NCBI RefSeq assembly: GCF_034675905.1
Contig: NZ_JAUCCV010000005.1
Location: forward strand, 248,001-312,000
Length of the DNA: 64,000 nucleotides
Direction: 5' to 3'
Source of the DNA: Castellaniella sp034675905
GTDB lineage: Bacteria > Pseudomonadota > Gammaproteobacteria > Burkholderiales > Burkholderiaceae_B
Shown here: piece after piece, positions 32,184 to 41,182 of the stretch
Position numbering within the stretch: the stretch's first letter is position 1
Layout: every line of letters starts with the position of its first letter
The notes under the pieces: model-generated
Seen by the model: only the letters and a program-made list of their open reading frames with translations
Told to the model about the DNA's origin: nothing
Databases searched by the model: none
Translations under genes and position numbers: made by a program

Positions 32184-33017
32184 ATGATCGATCCCGTCAC
32201 TGAACGCCCCGTATTCATCGTCTCGGACAGTACCGGGATCACCGCCGAGACCTTCAGTCACGCGGTCCTGTCGCAATTCGAGGAAATCGCCTTTCAGGCG
32301 GTGCGCCTGCCCTTCATCGATTCAATCGAAAAGGCCGACGCCGCCGCCCGGCGCATCACCCAGCGTGCGGATCAGGGAGGCCCGCCGCCTCTGGTGTTCA
32401 GCACCCTGGTCGATTCCGACATCGCCGAGCGCATCCGCAAGGCCCCCTGCATTTTTCTGGATCTGTTCGGCGCCTTTGTGCAGCATCTGGAAAGCGTCCT
32501 GGGCGTCAAATCCAGCCGCTCGGTCGGCCGGTCGCACACCAACGGGCTGTCGAAACAATACAACAACCGCATCGAAGCCATCAATTTCAGTCTGGCCCAC
32601 GATGACGGCCAGTATATCCAGGGGCTGGAACAAGCTGACGTCATCCTGGTGGGGGTATCGCGCTGCGGCAAGACTCCCACCAGCCTGTACCTGGCCATGC
32701 AGTACGCGGTCAAGGCCGCCAACTACCCCCTGATCCCCGAGGACTTCGATCGCGGCGCCCTGCCCGCCACGCTGCTGCCCTTCCGGCGCAAACTGTTCGG
32801 CCTGTCGATCCAGCCGGAACGCCTGGCCGAAGTCCGCAACGAGCGCCGTCCCAACAGCACCTATGCGTCCCTGAAGCAATGCCGCCAGGAAATCGCCGAT
32901 GCAGAACGTCTGATGCGCATGGAAAACATCCCTTGGCTGTCGACCACGACGCGCTCCATCGAGGAAATCTCCACCAAGATCCTCGATGAAGTCGGTCTGG
33001 ACCGCACGACCTATTAG
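32184..33017 (+). CDS. ppsR: Phosphoenolpyruvate synthase regulatory protein (kinase/pyrophosphorylase)
   Basis: 277 residues, DUF299 family. It inactivates PEP synthase by ADP-dependent phosphorylation of a Thr next to the catalytic His, and reactivates it by Pi-dependent dephosphorylation. The P-loop-like motif is GVSRCGKTPTSLYLAMQ (about 153-169), with FIVSDSTGITAETFSHAVL at the N-terminus and KSSRSVGRSHTNGLSKQYNN in the middle. Being divergent from ppsA (151 bp between the two starts) makes co-regulation likely. Convergent with the rRNA/tRNA methyltransferase gene. Confidence 0.97.
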   Translation: MIDPVTERPVFIVSDSTGITAETFSHAVLSQFEEIAFQAVRLPFIDSIEKADAAARRITQRADQGGPPPLVFSTLVDSDIAERIRKAPCIFLDLFGAFVQHLESVLGVKSSRSVGRSHTNGLSKQYNNRIEAINFSLAHDDGQYIQGLEQADVILVGVSRCGKTPTSLYLAMQYAVKAANYPLIPEDFDRGALPATLLPFRRKLFGLSIQPERLAEVRNERRPNSTYASLKQCRQEIADAERLMRMENIPWLSTTTRSIEEISTKILDEVGLDRTTY

Positions 33018-33046
33018 CGTCTGCCGGACGTCATCCAGACCGGGCG

Positions 33047-33847
33047 CTAAACCAGCTGCTGCCGGCGCTGCTCGAACAGGCAGACGGCTGCTGCCGCCGC
33101 CACGTTCAAGGACTCGACATCGGCTGACTGCGGGATATGTACTCGCCAGTCGGCGATGTTCAACAGATCCGGCGCCACTCCCCGCCCCTCATTGCCAAAC
33201 AGCCAGGCGCAGGGCTGGCGCAAATCCTGCCGGTACAAGGACTGCGCCCGTTCCAGGGTGGTGGCGGCCAGCGGCACGTACAGGCGGCTGTGCAGTGCCA
33301 GCAGATCCGCACGTTCGTAAATCTGCAAGGCGAAATGCGCGCCCTGCCCGCTGCGCAGGACCTTGGGCGACCAGGCCGCAGCGCATCCCAGGGATAGAAA
33401 AGCCGCCTTCAAGCCGGCGGCGGCGGCCGTGCGCAACAGCGTCCCCAGATTGCCGGGGTCCTGCACGCGGTCCAGCCACAGGCAGGCTTGCGTGATGCGA
33501 TCCGGCAGCACGGCCACGGGCGGCTCGACCAGGAAGAAAATGGCCGGGCCATGCTCCACCTGGGACAGGCCGCGCGCCAGATGATCCTCGAGCACGATGC
33601 GGCGGGTGGATTCGCAATTCCGCCAAAGCGGCTTGATCCAGCCCGGGGATTGCGCCTGGATGGCCTCGCTGACGATCAGCGCCTGCGGCAGCCCATGATG
33701 TTCCAGCCAGGCGCGGCACAGATGCTCGCCTTCCAGGAGAATACGGCTTTCAAGATGCGCCGACCGGCCTTGGGCCAGACGCAGCCAGAACCGATAGTCG
33801 GGGTTGTCGCGCGAAGCGATATGCCGCACGGGCACGATGGACGTCAT
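33047..33847 (-). CDS. TrmH/SpoU family RNA 2'-O-methyltransferase
   Basis: 266 residues. SPOUT-class methyltransferase with motif 1 LDRVQDPGNLGTLLRTAAA, motif 2 LFGNEGRGV and motif 3 IPQSADVESLNVAAAAAVCL, all intact. An N-terminal substrate-binding segment (residues 1-110) includes LLEGEHLCRAWLEHH. It methylates rRNA or tRNA 2'-hydroxyls using S-adenosylmethionine; the exact nucleotide is not predictable. The ATG at 33847 overlaps the rnhB stop (ATGA), and longer readings are out of frame with rnhB. It is the last gene of the long envelope cluster. Confidence 0.93.
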   Translation of the reverse strand: MTSIVPVRHIASRDNPDYRFWLRLAQGRSAHLESRILLEGEHLCRAWLEHHGLPQALIVSEAIQAQSPGWIKPLWRNCESTRRIVLEDHLARGLSQVEHGPAIFFLVEPPVAVLPDRITQACLWLDRVQDPGNLGTLLRTAAAAGLKAAFLSLGCAAAWSPKVLRSGQGAHFALQIYERADLLALHSRLYVPLAATTLERAQSLYRQDLRQPCAWLFGNEGRGVAPDLLNIADWRVHIPQSADVESLNVAAAAAVCLFEQRRQQLV

Positions 33848-34464
33848 TCCTGAACCCCCTGCAACAGCCGCCGGACCGGGGCAAAGCTGCGCCGGTGCGC
33901 CGGACAAGGGCCGTGCTGCAGCAGGCGGGCCAGATGCAAGGCCGTGCCATATCCTTTGTGCTGATCGAAGGCATAGCAGGGGTATTGCTTGTGCAAGTCC
34001 TGGCAGCAGGCATCGCGGGCGGTCTTGGCCAGAATCGAGGCGGCGGAGATGGCCGGCTCCAATGCATCCCCGCCGATGACCGCACGGGCAGGACAAGGCA
34101 AGCCGTCCGGCAGGCGATTGCCGTCCACCAGGATCAGCTGGGGCGCACGCGACAGGCCGTCGCAGGCCTGGCGCATCGCCAGCAAGGTCGCCTGCAGGAT
34201 GTTCAGCCGGTCGATGGTGTCGACGTCCGCCTGGGTAATCGCCCAGGCCAGGGCTCGTTCCCGTATCTGCACGGCCAACGCCTCCCGCCGCCTGGCGCTG
34301 AGCTTCTTGGAATCATCCAGGCCCTCGATGGGCCGGTCGGGGTCCAGAATCACAGCAGCGGCAAAGACGGGACCTGCCAGAGGACCTCTGCCCGCCTCAT
34401 CCACCCCGGCGATCCAGTCCGCAGAGGGCTTCGTCGAGGCGAACAGATCAGCTTGCACGGCCAT
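33844..34464 (-). CDS. rnhB: Ribonuclease HII
   Basis: 206 residues. Removes RNA, including single ribonucleotides, from DNA hybrids. The catalytic DEDD residues are in GVDEAGRGPLAGPVFAAAV (Asp-Glu) and ILVDGNRLPDG (Asp), with a later Asp in KTARDACCQDLHKQYP. LDDSKKLSARRREAL is also typical. Start 34464 overlaps the end of lpxB by 17 bp, a common arrangement (lpxA-lpxB-rnhB). Confidence 0.97.
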   Translation of the reverse strand: MAVQADLFASTKPSADWIAGVDEAGRGPLAGPVFAAAVILDPDRPIEGLDDSKKLSARRREALAVQIRERALAWAITQADVDTIDRLNILQATLLAMRQACDGLSRAPQLILVDGNRLPDGLPCPARAVIGGDALEPAISAASILAKTARDACCQDLHKQYPCYAFDQHKGYGTALHLARLLQHGPCPAHRRSFAPVRRLLQGVQE

Positions 34465-35674
34465 GGCAGACTTCCAAAATGGCCTGGGCAGCCAGCCCCG
34501 GCGTGTCGCGGCTCAGGGTGGCGTGCAGGGCGGAAAACCGCTGTGCCACCCGGTCGCCGTGATTGCGGTCCGTCAATGCCGTCCAGGTCTGCTCGGCCAG
34601 TCCTTCGGGCGTGGCGGCTTCCTGCAGCAGCTCGGGGACGACAAACTCTCTTTCCAGAATATTGGGCAGGCCCACCCAAGGCAGGCTGGGCGCTTGTTGA
34701 CCGGATTTCCAGGCCATGATGCGCCGCATCCAGGGGCTGATGACATAGGAAATCACCAGAGGCCGTTTGAATAAAGCAGCCTCGAGCGTGGCGGTGCCGC
34801 TGGCCACCAGCACGGCGTCGGCGGCTTCCATCGCATGCCAGGCGATCGGCCATTCGCGCGAGTCCAGGCCATCGGCGCGCGCCTGGGCAAGTGGCGCATC
34901 GGGCAAGACGCCCAGCACGCGACAGCCCGGCACCGGATGCTGGGCCAGGAGGGCTTCGAACTGAGCCCGCCGTGCAGCATTGACGACGGGTACGACGATC
35001 TGCAGATCGGGATCCTGCCGGCGCAGGATCTGGGCCGCCTGCAAAAACCGGGGGGCCAGCAAACGCAATTCAGATTCCCTGCTGCCTGGCATCAGCGCCA
35101 GGACGCGGGCCGTAGCGTCCAGCCCCAACAAAGCCCGGGCCGCCGCACGATCCGGCTGCTGGGGGATCAGCTCGGCCAAAGGATGACCGACATAGGTCAC
35201 CGGCACGCCCTGTTCGCGGTAAAGATCAACTTCGAAGGGAAACAGCACCAGCATGTGCGACACGGCACGGCGAATCTGATGAATGCGTTCGAACCGCCAG
35301 GCCCAGATGGAAGGTCCGACGAAATGCACGGTGGGAATACCGGCCGCCCGCACTTTTTCTTCCAGGCGCAGATTGAAATCCGGCGCGTCCACGCCGACGA
35401 AAACGTCAGGACGTTGGGTCAGGACCCGCTGACGCGTATCGCGCCAGGTGCGGAGCAGCCGTGGCGCTTGCCGCAAGGCATCCACATAGCCAAAGACTGA
35501 TAGCGCATCCATGGGGTGCCAGGCCTGAAAGCCGGTGCGCGCCATGGCCGGCCCGCCGATGCCAGCCGTCACAGCGGCAGGATCACGCGCCAGCAAGCCT
35601 CGGATCATGCGGGCAGCCAGCAGGTCGCCAGAGGGTTCGCCGGCAACGATGGCAGCACGGATGCCACCTGTCAT
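34448..35674 (-). CDS. lpxB: Lipid-A-disaccharide synthase
   Basis: 408 residues. Transfers 2,3-diacylglucosamine-1-phosphate from UDP-2,3-diacylglucosamine to form the lipid A disaccharide at the inner membrane surface. N-terminal AAIVAGEPSGDLLAARMIRG, the central FVGPSIWAWRFERI and FPFEVDLYREQGVPVTYVGH, and the C-terminal donor site VASGTATLEAALFKRPLVISY are conserved family blocks. 61 bp separate it from lpxA. Confidence 0.97.
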   Translation of the reverse strand: MTGGIRAAIVAGEPSGDLLAARMIRGLLARDPAAVTAGIGGPAMARTGFQAWHPMDALSVFGYVDALRQAPRLLRTWRDTRQRVLTQRPDVFVGVDAPDFNLRLEEKVRAAGIPTVHFVGPSIWAWRFERIHQIRRAVSHMLVLFPFEVDLYREQGVPVTYVGHPLAELIPQQPDRAAARALLGLDATARVLALMPGSRESELRLLAPRFLQAAQILRRQDPDLQIVVPVVNAARRAQFEALLAQHPVPGCRVLGVLPDAPLAQARADGLDSREWPIAWHAMEAADAVLVASGTATLEAALFKRPLVISYVISPWMRRIMAWKSGQQAPSLPWVGLPNILEREFVVPELLQEAATPEGLAEQTWTALTDRNHGDRVAQRFSALHATLSRDTPGLAAQAILEVCHGRAS

Positions 35675-35735
35675 TACTGCGGGCCTCTGGCGCTCGGGCT
35701 GCTCGCCCAGAGGTGAATCAGGACGGCGACACGGT

Positions 35736-36533
35736 TCACGGCCGTGCGATGCCTCGGCTGGACGCCCGCAGGAAATCCAGCAAGGTCTGGACCGCCGGCG
35801 CCTCGGCCGGATGATCGGCCTGCAGGACCGCCAGGGCCTGGATGGCCTGTTCGATGTCGAGTTGACGCCGGTACAGGATCTTGTAGGCTTCTTTCAGAAC
35901 CAGCAAATCGGCGGGTGTGAAGCCGCGACGGCCTAAACCTTCGGAATTGATGCCGACCGGGCGGAAGGAATCCCCCGCACCGATCATGTAAGGCGGGACA
36001 TCCTGGCGCACCGAACTGGTGCCGCCGATCATGGCGTGCGCCCCGATACGGACGAACTGATGGATGGCCGACAGGCCGCCCACGATCGCCCAATCGCCGA
36101 TATGGATGTGCCCGCCCAGCTGGACGCTGTTGGAGATCACGATGTGGTTGCCCAACTGGCAATCATGCGCAATGTGCACATAGGCCATGATCCAGTTGTC
36201 GTCACCTAACCGGGTGGCGCCCACATCCTGCACGGTGCCGGTATTGACCGTCACGTATTCGCGAAAGGTGTTGCCGGCGCCGATATCCAGCGTCGTGGGT
36301 TCTCCGCGATATTTCTTGTCCTGGGGAATGCCGCCGATCGAGCAGAACCGGTAAAAATGATTGTCGGGTCCGATCGTGGTATGCCCATCGATCACGCAAT
36401 GCGGGCCGACCTGCGTCCCTGCCCCGATCCGGACATGTTCGCCGATGATGCTGTAGGGGCCGACGCTGACGGTGTCATGAAGCACAGCTCCTGGCGCAAT
36501 CAGCGCCGTCGGATGAATCTGTCCCGCCGCCAT
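35736..36533 (-). CDS. lpxA: UDP-N-acetylglucosamine O-acyltransferase
   Basis: 265 residues. First step of lipid A synthesis, transferring a 3-hydroxyacyl chain from ACP. Left-handed beta-helix built from hexapeptide repeats (IGPDNHFYRF, IGDWAIVGGLSAIHQFV), with catalytic His in MAYVHIAHDCQLGNHI. The C-terminal helical domain includes FTPADLLVLKEAYKILYR. The start at 36533 (MAAGQIHPTALI) overlaps the fabZ stop by 1 nt (TAATG). Confidence 0.97.
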   Translation of the reverse strand: MAAGQIHPTALIAPGAVLHDTVSVGPYSIIGEHVRIGAGTQVGPHCVIDGHTTIGPDNHFYRFCSIGGIPQDKKYRGEPTTLDIGAGNTFREYVTVNTGTVQDVGATRLGDDNWIMAYVHIAHDCQLGNHIVISNSVQLGGHIHIGDWAIVGGLSAIHQFVRIGAHAMIGGTSSVRQDVPPYMIGAGDSFRPVGINSEGLGRRGFTPADLLVLKEAYKILYRRQLDIEQAIQALAVLQADHPAEAPAVQTLLDFLRASSRGIARP

Positions 36534-36985
36534 TATTCTTCCAGGATGCGCACCGCGCACATGATCTTGGCTTCCGCCGCAATCTGGTCGCCGACCTTGG
36601 CCACGGCCGTATATTTGCAAATCGACCGGCTGAGCTTGTCGGCCGAGACTTCCATGCGCAGCTGATCGCCCGGCACCACCGGGCGGCGGAAACGCGCACC
36701 GTCGACACCCACCAGGTAGTAGGCAATTTTCGTGCTGGCCAGATTGGGCGCCCCTGCATCGGCAAAGGAAAACAGCGCGGCGGCCTGGGCCAGGGCTTCG
36801 ATGATCAGCACGCCCGGCATGACAGGGTGATGCGCAAAATGCCCCTGAAAAAACGGTTCGTTATAGGTGACATTTTTGATGGCGACAATGCTCTTGCCCG
36901 GGTCCATTTCCAGGACGCGGTCCACGAGCAGCATCGGCTGCCGGTGCGGCAACCGTTCCATGATGTCTTTGATATCGAGTTCCAT
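36533..36985 (-). CDS. fabZ: 3-hydroxyacyl-ACP dehydratase FabZ
   Basis: 150 residues. Hot-dog fold dehydratase of type II fatty acid synthesis. ERLPHRQPMLLVDRVLE at the N-terminus; the catalytic His and Glu lie in FFQGHFAHHPVMPGVL and IIEALAQAAALFSF. Placement between lpxD and lpxA is the usual one and balances 3-hydroxyacyl-ACP use between phospholipid and lipid A synthesis. Confidence 0.98.
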   Translation of the reverse strand: MELDIKDIMERLPHRQPMLLVDRVLEMDPGKSIVAIKNVTYNEPFFQGHFAHHPVMPGVLIIEALAQAAALFSFADAGAPNLASTKIAYYLVGVDGARFRRPVVPGDQLRMEVSADKLSRSICKYTAVAKVGDQIAAEAKIMCAVRILEE

Positions 36986-36987
36986 TC

Positions 36988-38124
36988 TTATGTGTCCTGC
37001 TTGTTATTCATCGGTTCAGCCGGGCTGGCCGCTTGCCGCTCTGTCGCGCGGACGCGTTTACGCAATTGTGCCAACTGGCCGATGACCGCTGCATTATGTT
37101 GCCACGTGCCATGCTCGGCCACCGGGAAGACCCCGGTATAGCGGCCGGCCTTGAGGATATCGGACGTCACCGCCGTGCCGCCGGAAATATGCACGTCGTC
37201 CCCGAGTGTCAGGTGCCCGCCGAACATGGCCGCTCCTCCGATGACGCAGCGCTGGCCCATGACGGTGGAGCCGGCCACCCCCACGCAGGCTGCCATGGCG
37301 GTGTGATCCCCGATGCGGCAATTATGACCGATCATGATCTGGTTATCGAGTTTGACCCCGTTGCCCAGCACGGTGTCTTCGACAGCGCCGCGGTCCACCG
37401 TGGTATTGGCGCCGATCTCGACGTCATCACCGATCCGCACCCCGCCCAGCTGGGCGATTTTCGCCCAGGCGCCCGATGTCCTGGGGTCTGGGGCAAAACC
37501 GAAGCCATCCGCGCCCAGCACGACACCGGCATGCAGGATCGCACGGGCGCCCACCTGGACCCCATGATAAAGGGTCACATGGGCATGCAGCAGGCTGTCA
37601 CGCCCGATGGTGCAGTCCGGCCCGATCACGCAGCCGGCGCCGACGCGGGAGCCCGCCCCGATGCGGGTTCGTGACTCGATCACGGCCAGGGGGCCGATGT
37701 GGACACCGGCTTCCAGGACCGCATCATCGGCCACGACGGCGCTGGGATGGATGCCCTGCGGCAAATCGGCCAGACGGTGCCGGTCGAACCACTGCGCGAG
37801 CAAGGCATACATCAGGTACGGTTGGCTGCACAATACCGCCGCCCAGACGGGCGGTTCGGGGTGCTGAGCCTGAAATGCCGTCCAATCCTGAGGCCGCAGA
37901 ATCACAGCTGCCGCCTGGCATTGAGCCAATTGGCTCTGCAAGCGCGGGTTGGACAAAAAACTGATTTCAGCCGGACCGGCCGTGTTCAAGGAGCCAATCC
38001 CGGCAATGCGCAGCGTATCCGCCTGCGCCGACTCGGTGATGCTGCATCCCAGCCCGACCGAGTCGGCAGCCTGCAAGAGCTGTGACAGCGCAGGAGCCCG
38101 CTGGGGCGCAAGCAACACCGGCAT
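36988..38124 (-). CDS. lpxD: UDP-3-O-acylglucosamine N-acyltransferase
   Basis: 378 residues, slightly longer than E. coli LpxD (341). The N-terminal uridine-binding domain (AGPAEISFLSNPRLQSQLAQ) is followed by a hexapeptide beta-helix with GVVLGADGFGFAPD and the catalytic His region LDNQIMIGHNCRIGDHTAMA. The C-terminal helix carries LAQLRKRVRATER. It adds the N-linked hydroxyacyl chain in lipid A assembly. An extra N-terminal segment of about 30 residues (APQRAPALSQLLQAADSVGL) is present. 6 bp downstream of skp. Confidence 0.96.
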   Translation of the reverse strand: MPVLLAPQRAPALSQLLQAADSVGLGCSITESAQADTLRIAGIGSLNTAGPAEISFLSNPRLQSQLAQCQAAAVILRPQDWTAFQAQHPEPPVWAAVLCSQPYLMYALLAQWFDRHRLADLPQGIHPSAVVADDAVLEAGVHIGPLAVIESRTRIGAGSRVGAGCVIGPDCTIGRDSLLHAHVTLYHGVQVGARAILHAGVVLGADGFGFAPDPRTSGAWAKIAQLGGVRIGDDVEIGANTTVDRGAVEDTVLGNGVKLDNQIMIGHNCRIGDHTAMAACVGVAGSTVMGQRCVIGGAAMFGGHLTLGDDVHISGGTAVTSDILKAGRYTGVFPVAEHGTWQHNAAVIGQLAQLRKRVRATERQAASPAEPMNNKQDT

Positions 38125-38130
38125 TGGAAA

Positions 38131-38682
38131 TTAACCGCCCAGCGCCTTGATGACCTGATCGGTGATGTCCACGCGCGGGCTGACCGTCACGGCGTCCTGG
38201 ATGATCAGGTCATAGCTCTGCTGCTCGGCGATTTTCTTGATCGCGGCATCGGCTTTTTCCACGATCGAGGAGAATTCCTCGTTGCGGCGGCGGTTGAAGT
38301 CTTCCTGGAATTCGCGGCGCTTGCGCTGCAGATCGGAATCCATGTCCTGCAGCTGACGTTGGCGCTTGACGCGTTCGGCTTCAGACAGCACGGGGGCGTC
38401 CTTGTCCAGCTGTTGCGCTTGTGCGCGCAGGCTGTCGGATAGTTTTTGCAGATCCTGATCGCGCTTCTTGAATTCGGCCTCGATTTTGGCCTGAGCCGCC
38501 TTGGCGGGCTTGGAGTCCCGCAGGATGCGTTCGGTGCTGACGAATCCGATCTTGGTCGTCTGGGCATACGCAGGTGCGACAAACAGCGCACCCAGCCCGA
38601 TCGCAGCAGCCACGACCAAGGCGCGATGACTGGACATGGCGCGTTGCGCCACAGTTGAAACATTCAAACCTGAAAGAATCAT
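38131..38682 (-). CDS. skp: OmpH/Skp family periplasmic chaperone
   Basis: 183 residues from the ATG at 38682, which has AGGTGG upstream and gives a 40-residue leader; an ATG at 38637 would give a conventional signal peptide of about 25 residues ending APAYA. The mature protein starts TTKIGFVSTERILRDS and consists largely of charged coiled coil (KIEAEFKKRDQDLQKLSDSL and RRKREFQEDFNRRRNEEF-like stretches), ending DITDQVIKALGG. Skp trimers hold unfolded outer-membrane proteins for delivery to BamA, encoded just upstream in the same operon. Confidence 0.93.
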   Translation of the reverse strand: MILSGLNVSTVAQRAMSSHRALVVAAAIGLGALFVAPAYAQTTKIGFVSTERILRDSKPAKAAQAKIEAEFKKRDQDLQKLSDSLRAQAQQLDKDAPVLSEAERVKRQRQLQDMDSDLQRKRREFQEDFNRRRNEEFSSIVEKADAAIKKIAEQQSYDLIIQDAVTVSPRVDITDQVIKALGG

Positions 38683-38749
38683 GATGACAAAACCACCTGC
38701 GATCAACGCTGCGATAAAAAGGAACTATTGTGCCATTAAACGATCGGAA

Positions 38750-41113
38750 TCAGAAACCTGTACCGATCTGGAATTGGAATACTTGTTTCTGATCGCCTTC
38801 TTTGGCGTTCAGCGCCCGGCCAAAGGACAGCTGCAGGGGACCTAACGGCGATTCCCAGGACAGGCCCAGACCGGCGGCATATTTCCAGCCGCAAGGATCC
38901 GCGACCTGCCCATACTGCCCATTGGCGCAACCGGAACCATCCGTGGTCGATACCTGGCCCGCGTCGGTGAACATGAACCAGCGCAGTGTGCGATCACGTG
39001 TCGCCCCGGGGAAAGGCAGGTACAGCTGTATATTGCCCACGATGCGCTTCGAGCCGCCCAGATAGGTGTCGGTCAACGTATCGCGCGGTCCCAGTGACGA
39101 GCCTTCGTAGCCGCGCACCGAACCGATGCCGCCGGCATACATGTTTTTGATCACCGGGAAGGCCTTGCCGCTGCTGCCGTAGGTCTTGGCCCAATCCACC
39201 TGGCCGTTGAAGGCCAGGGTGAAAGCGCGGCCCAGCGGCAGGTAGTACTGCTGCTGACCGGACAGTTTGTAGTAGCGCAGATCCATGGTCGACAGATCGG
39301 TCGACACGCGGGTGTAACTGCCCCGATGCGGCGCCAGAGCGCTATCGCGGGTGTCCTTGGCCCAGCCCAGGCTGAAGATGCCGGCGTTGGTGGTGTCGCC
39401 GTACTGATCGACAAAATTCTGATACGCCAACGGAGCGGGGTTCGTGCCATAGCGGTTGATGTCCTTGAGCGAATTGCGCTCGAAGGTCACGCCGGCAAAG
39501 ACGCGGTCGACTTCGGAAATCGGCACCCCGAAATTCAGGCCCAGCCCCATCGATTCGACTGTATACCAGCCCAGCGAACCGCTGTCGGCCACGTCATACG
39601 GCGTCGTGCGGCGGTAGTACAGCGAAGTGGTTTTGCTGATGCCGTCCTGCGTCCAGTAGGGATTGGTATGCGACAGCACGGCCGCCCGGTTGGTCTTGCT
39701 GGTATTGACGTTCAGCGACAGGGAATTACCGCTGCCGAAGACGTTGTCCTGGCTGATACCGGCCGACAGCATCAATTTGTCCGTGGTGCCGTAGCCCACG
39801 CCCAGATTGATCATGCCGGTGGGCTTTTCCTTGACATCCACATTGACGTCGACCTCGTCGGGGGAACCCGGCACCGGATCGGTCTTGACATCAACCTCGC
39901 TGAAATACCCCAGACGGTCAACGCGATCCTTGGACGTCTTGATGCTGGAAGAGTCATACCAGGCGGCTTCCTGCTGGCGCATTTCACGGCGCACCACTTC
40001 GTCGCGGGTACGGGTGTTGCCGCCGACATTGATCCGGCGCACATAGACGCGGCGACCAGGATCGACGTAGAAAGTCAGCTTGGCGACGTGCGCGTCATGA
40101 TCCAGCGCCGGGTTGGGATTGACGTTGGCAAAGGCATAGCCCAGCGACCCCAGGTAATCGGTGATGGATTTGGCCACCGCATTGGTCTTTTCCGCTGAGA
40201 AGGTTTCGCCTTCCGCGACGGTCACCAGCGGTTTGAGCTTGTCTTCCAGGCCCAGCAGATCACCAGCCAGATCGACTTGACCCAGCTTGTAGGGTTCGCC
40301 TTCGTGCACCGTCATGGTGATGTAGATGTTCTTGCGATCCGGCGAAATCGTGACCTGCGGCGGTTCCATGGAAAATTCCAGGTAGCCGCGATCCAGGTAG
40401 TAAGAACGGATGCGCTCGGCATCGCCTTCGAGCTTTTCGCGCGAATATTTGTTGGTACCTGTGTACCAGGTCATGAAGCCGCCCGTGGTCAGCTCCAGCT
40501 GGTCTTCCAGGGTGCCGGCAGAGAAAGCCTTGTTGCCGATGAATTCGATCTTGGCGATGGTCGCAACCTCGCCCTCGAAGATATCGAAGCTGACCCCCAC
40601 GCGATTGCGCGGCAGCGGGGTGATGACGGGGCTGACCTGCACGCCGTATTTGCCCTTGGAGAGGTACTGCTGCTTCAGTTCAAAGACCGCGCGGTCCAAC
40701 ATGGCCTGATCGAAAATCCGCCCTTGGCCGAAACCGACCTGGGACAGGGATTTCGTCAGCGCCTTGACATCGAATTCACGCATGCCATTGAAGTTGATCG
40801 ACGCAATGGTCGGGCGTTCCTTGACGGAAACCACCAGCACGTCGGAGCGGGAATCGATCTTGACGTCGCTGAAGAACCCGGTGCCATAGAGCTTTTGAAT
40901 AGCGCTGGCGGCTTCTTCTTCGGTAAAGGTTTGGCCGATCTTGACGGGCAGATAGGTAAAGATCGTGCCCGGATCCACCCGTTCGATGCCTTGAACCTGG
41001 ATGTCGCGCACGACAAACGGTGTAAAGGCAGCGGCCACGGCCGGTGCCAGCAAAGCAGCCAGCACCACGGGTATGGCACGCTTGATGAGACGAGAGTTCC
41101 GGAGAGACGACAT
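38750..41113 (-). CDS. bamA: Outer membrane protein assembly factor BamA
   Basis: 787 residues. The signal peptide ends at about Ala29 (LLAPAVAAAF). Five POTRA domains follow (about 30-430), the first with VVRDIQVQGIERVDPGTIFT and one marked by RRINVGGNTRTRDEVVRRE. The C-terminal 16-strand Omp85 barrel contains the essential GSVRGYEG motif (lid loop 6) and ends in a terminal Phe, as required for barrel recognition. It catalyses insertion of beta-barrel proteins into the outer membrane. The ATG at 41113 with AAGGA upstream is preferred to the in-frame ATG at 41146, which lacks a ribosome-binding site. Confidence 0.97.
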   Translation of the reverse strand: MSSLRNSRLIKRAIPVVLAALLAPAVAAAFTPFVVRDIQVQGIERVDPGTIFTYLPVKIGQTFTEEEAASAIQKLYGTGFFSDVKIDSRSDVLVVSVKERPTIASINFNGMREFDVKALTKSLSQVGFGQGRIFDQAMLDRAVFELKQQYLSKGKYGVQVSPVITPLPRNRVGVSFDIFEGEVATIAKIEFIGNKAFSAGTLEDQLELTTGGFMTWYTGTNKYSREKLEGDAERIRSYYLDRGYLEFSMEPPQVTISPDRKNIYITMTVHEGEPYKLGQVDLAGDLLGLEDKLKPLVTVAEGETFSAEKTNAVAKSITDYLGSLGYAFANVNPNPALDHDAHVAKLTFYVDPGRRVYVRRINVGGNTRTRDEVVRREMRQQEAAWYDSSSIKTSKDRVDRLGYFSEVDVKTDPVPGSPDEVDVNVDVKEKPTGMINLGVGYGTTDKLMLSAGISQDNVFGSGNSLSLNVNTSKTNRAAVLSHTNPYWTQDGISKTTSLYYRRTTPYDVADSGSLGWYTVESMGLGLNFGVPISEVDRVFAGVTFERNSLKDINRYGTNPAPLAYQNFVDQYGDTTNAGIFSLGWAKDTRDSALAPHRGSYTRVSTDLSTMDLRYYKLSGQQQYYLPLGRAFTLAFNGQVDWAKTYGSSGKAFPVIKNMYAGGIGSVRGYEGSSLGPRDTLTDTYLGGSKRIVGNIQLYLPFPGATRDRTLRWFMFTDAGQVSTTDGSGCANGQYGQVADPCGWKYAAGLGLSWESPLGPLQLSFGRALNAKEGDQKQVFQFQIGTGF

Positions 41114-41182
41114 CCTGGCAATCCTTTTCAGCCGTAGCAGGGACATGGGATAAGTGATGCGCGATTGTAAGTCACAATCCGA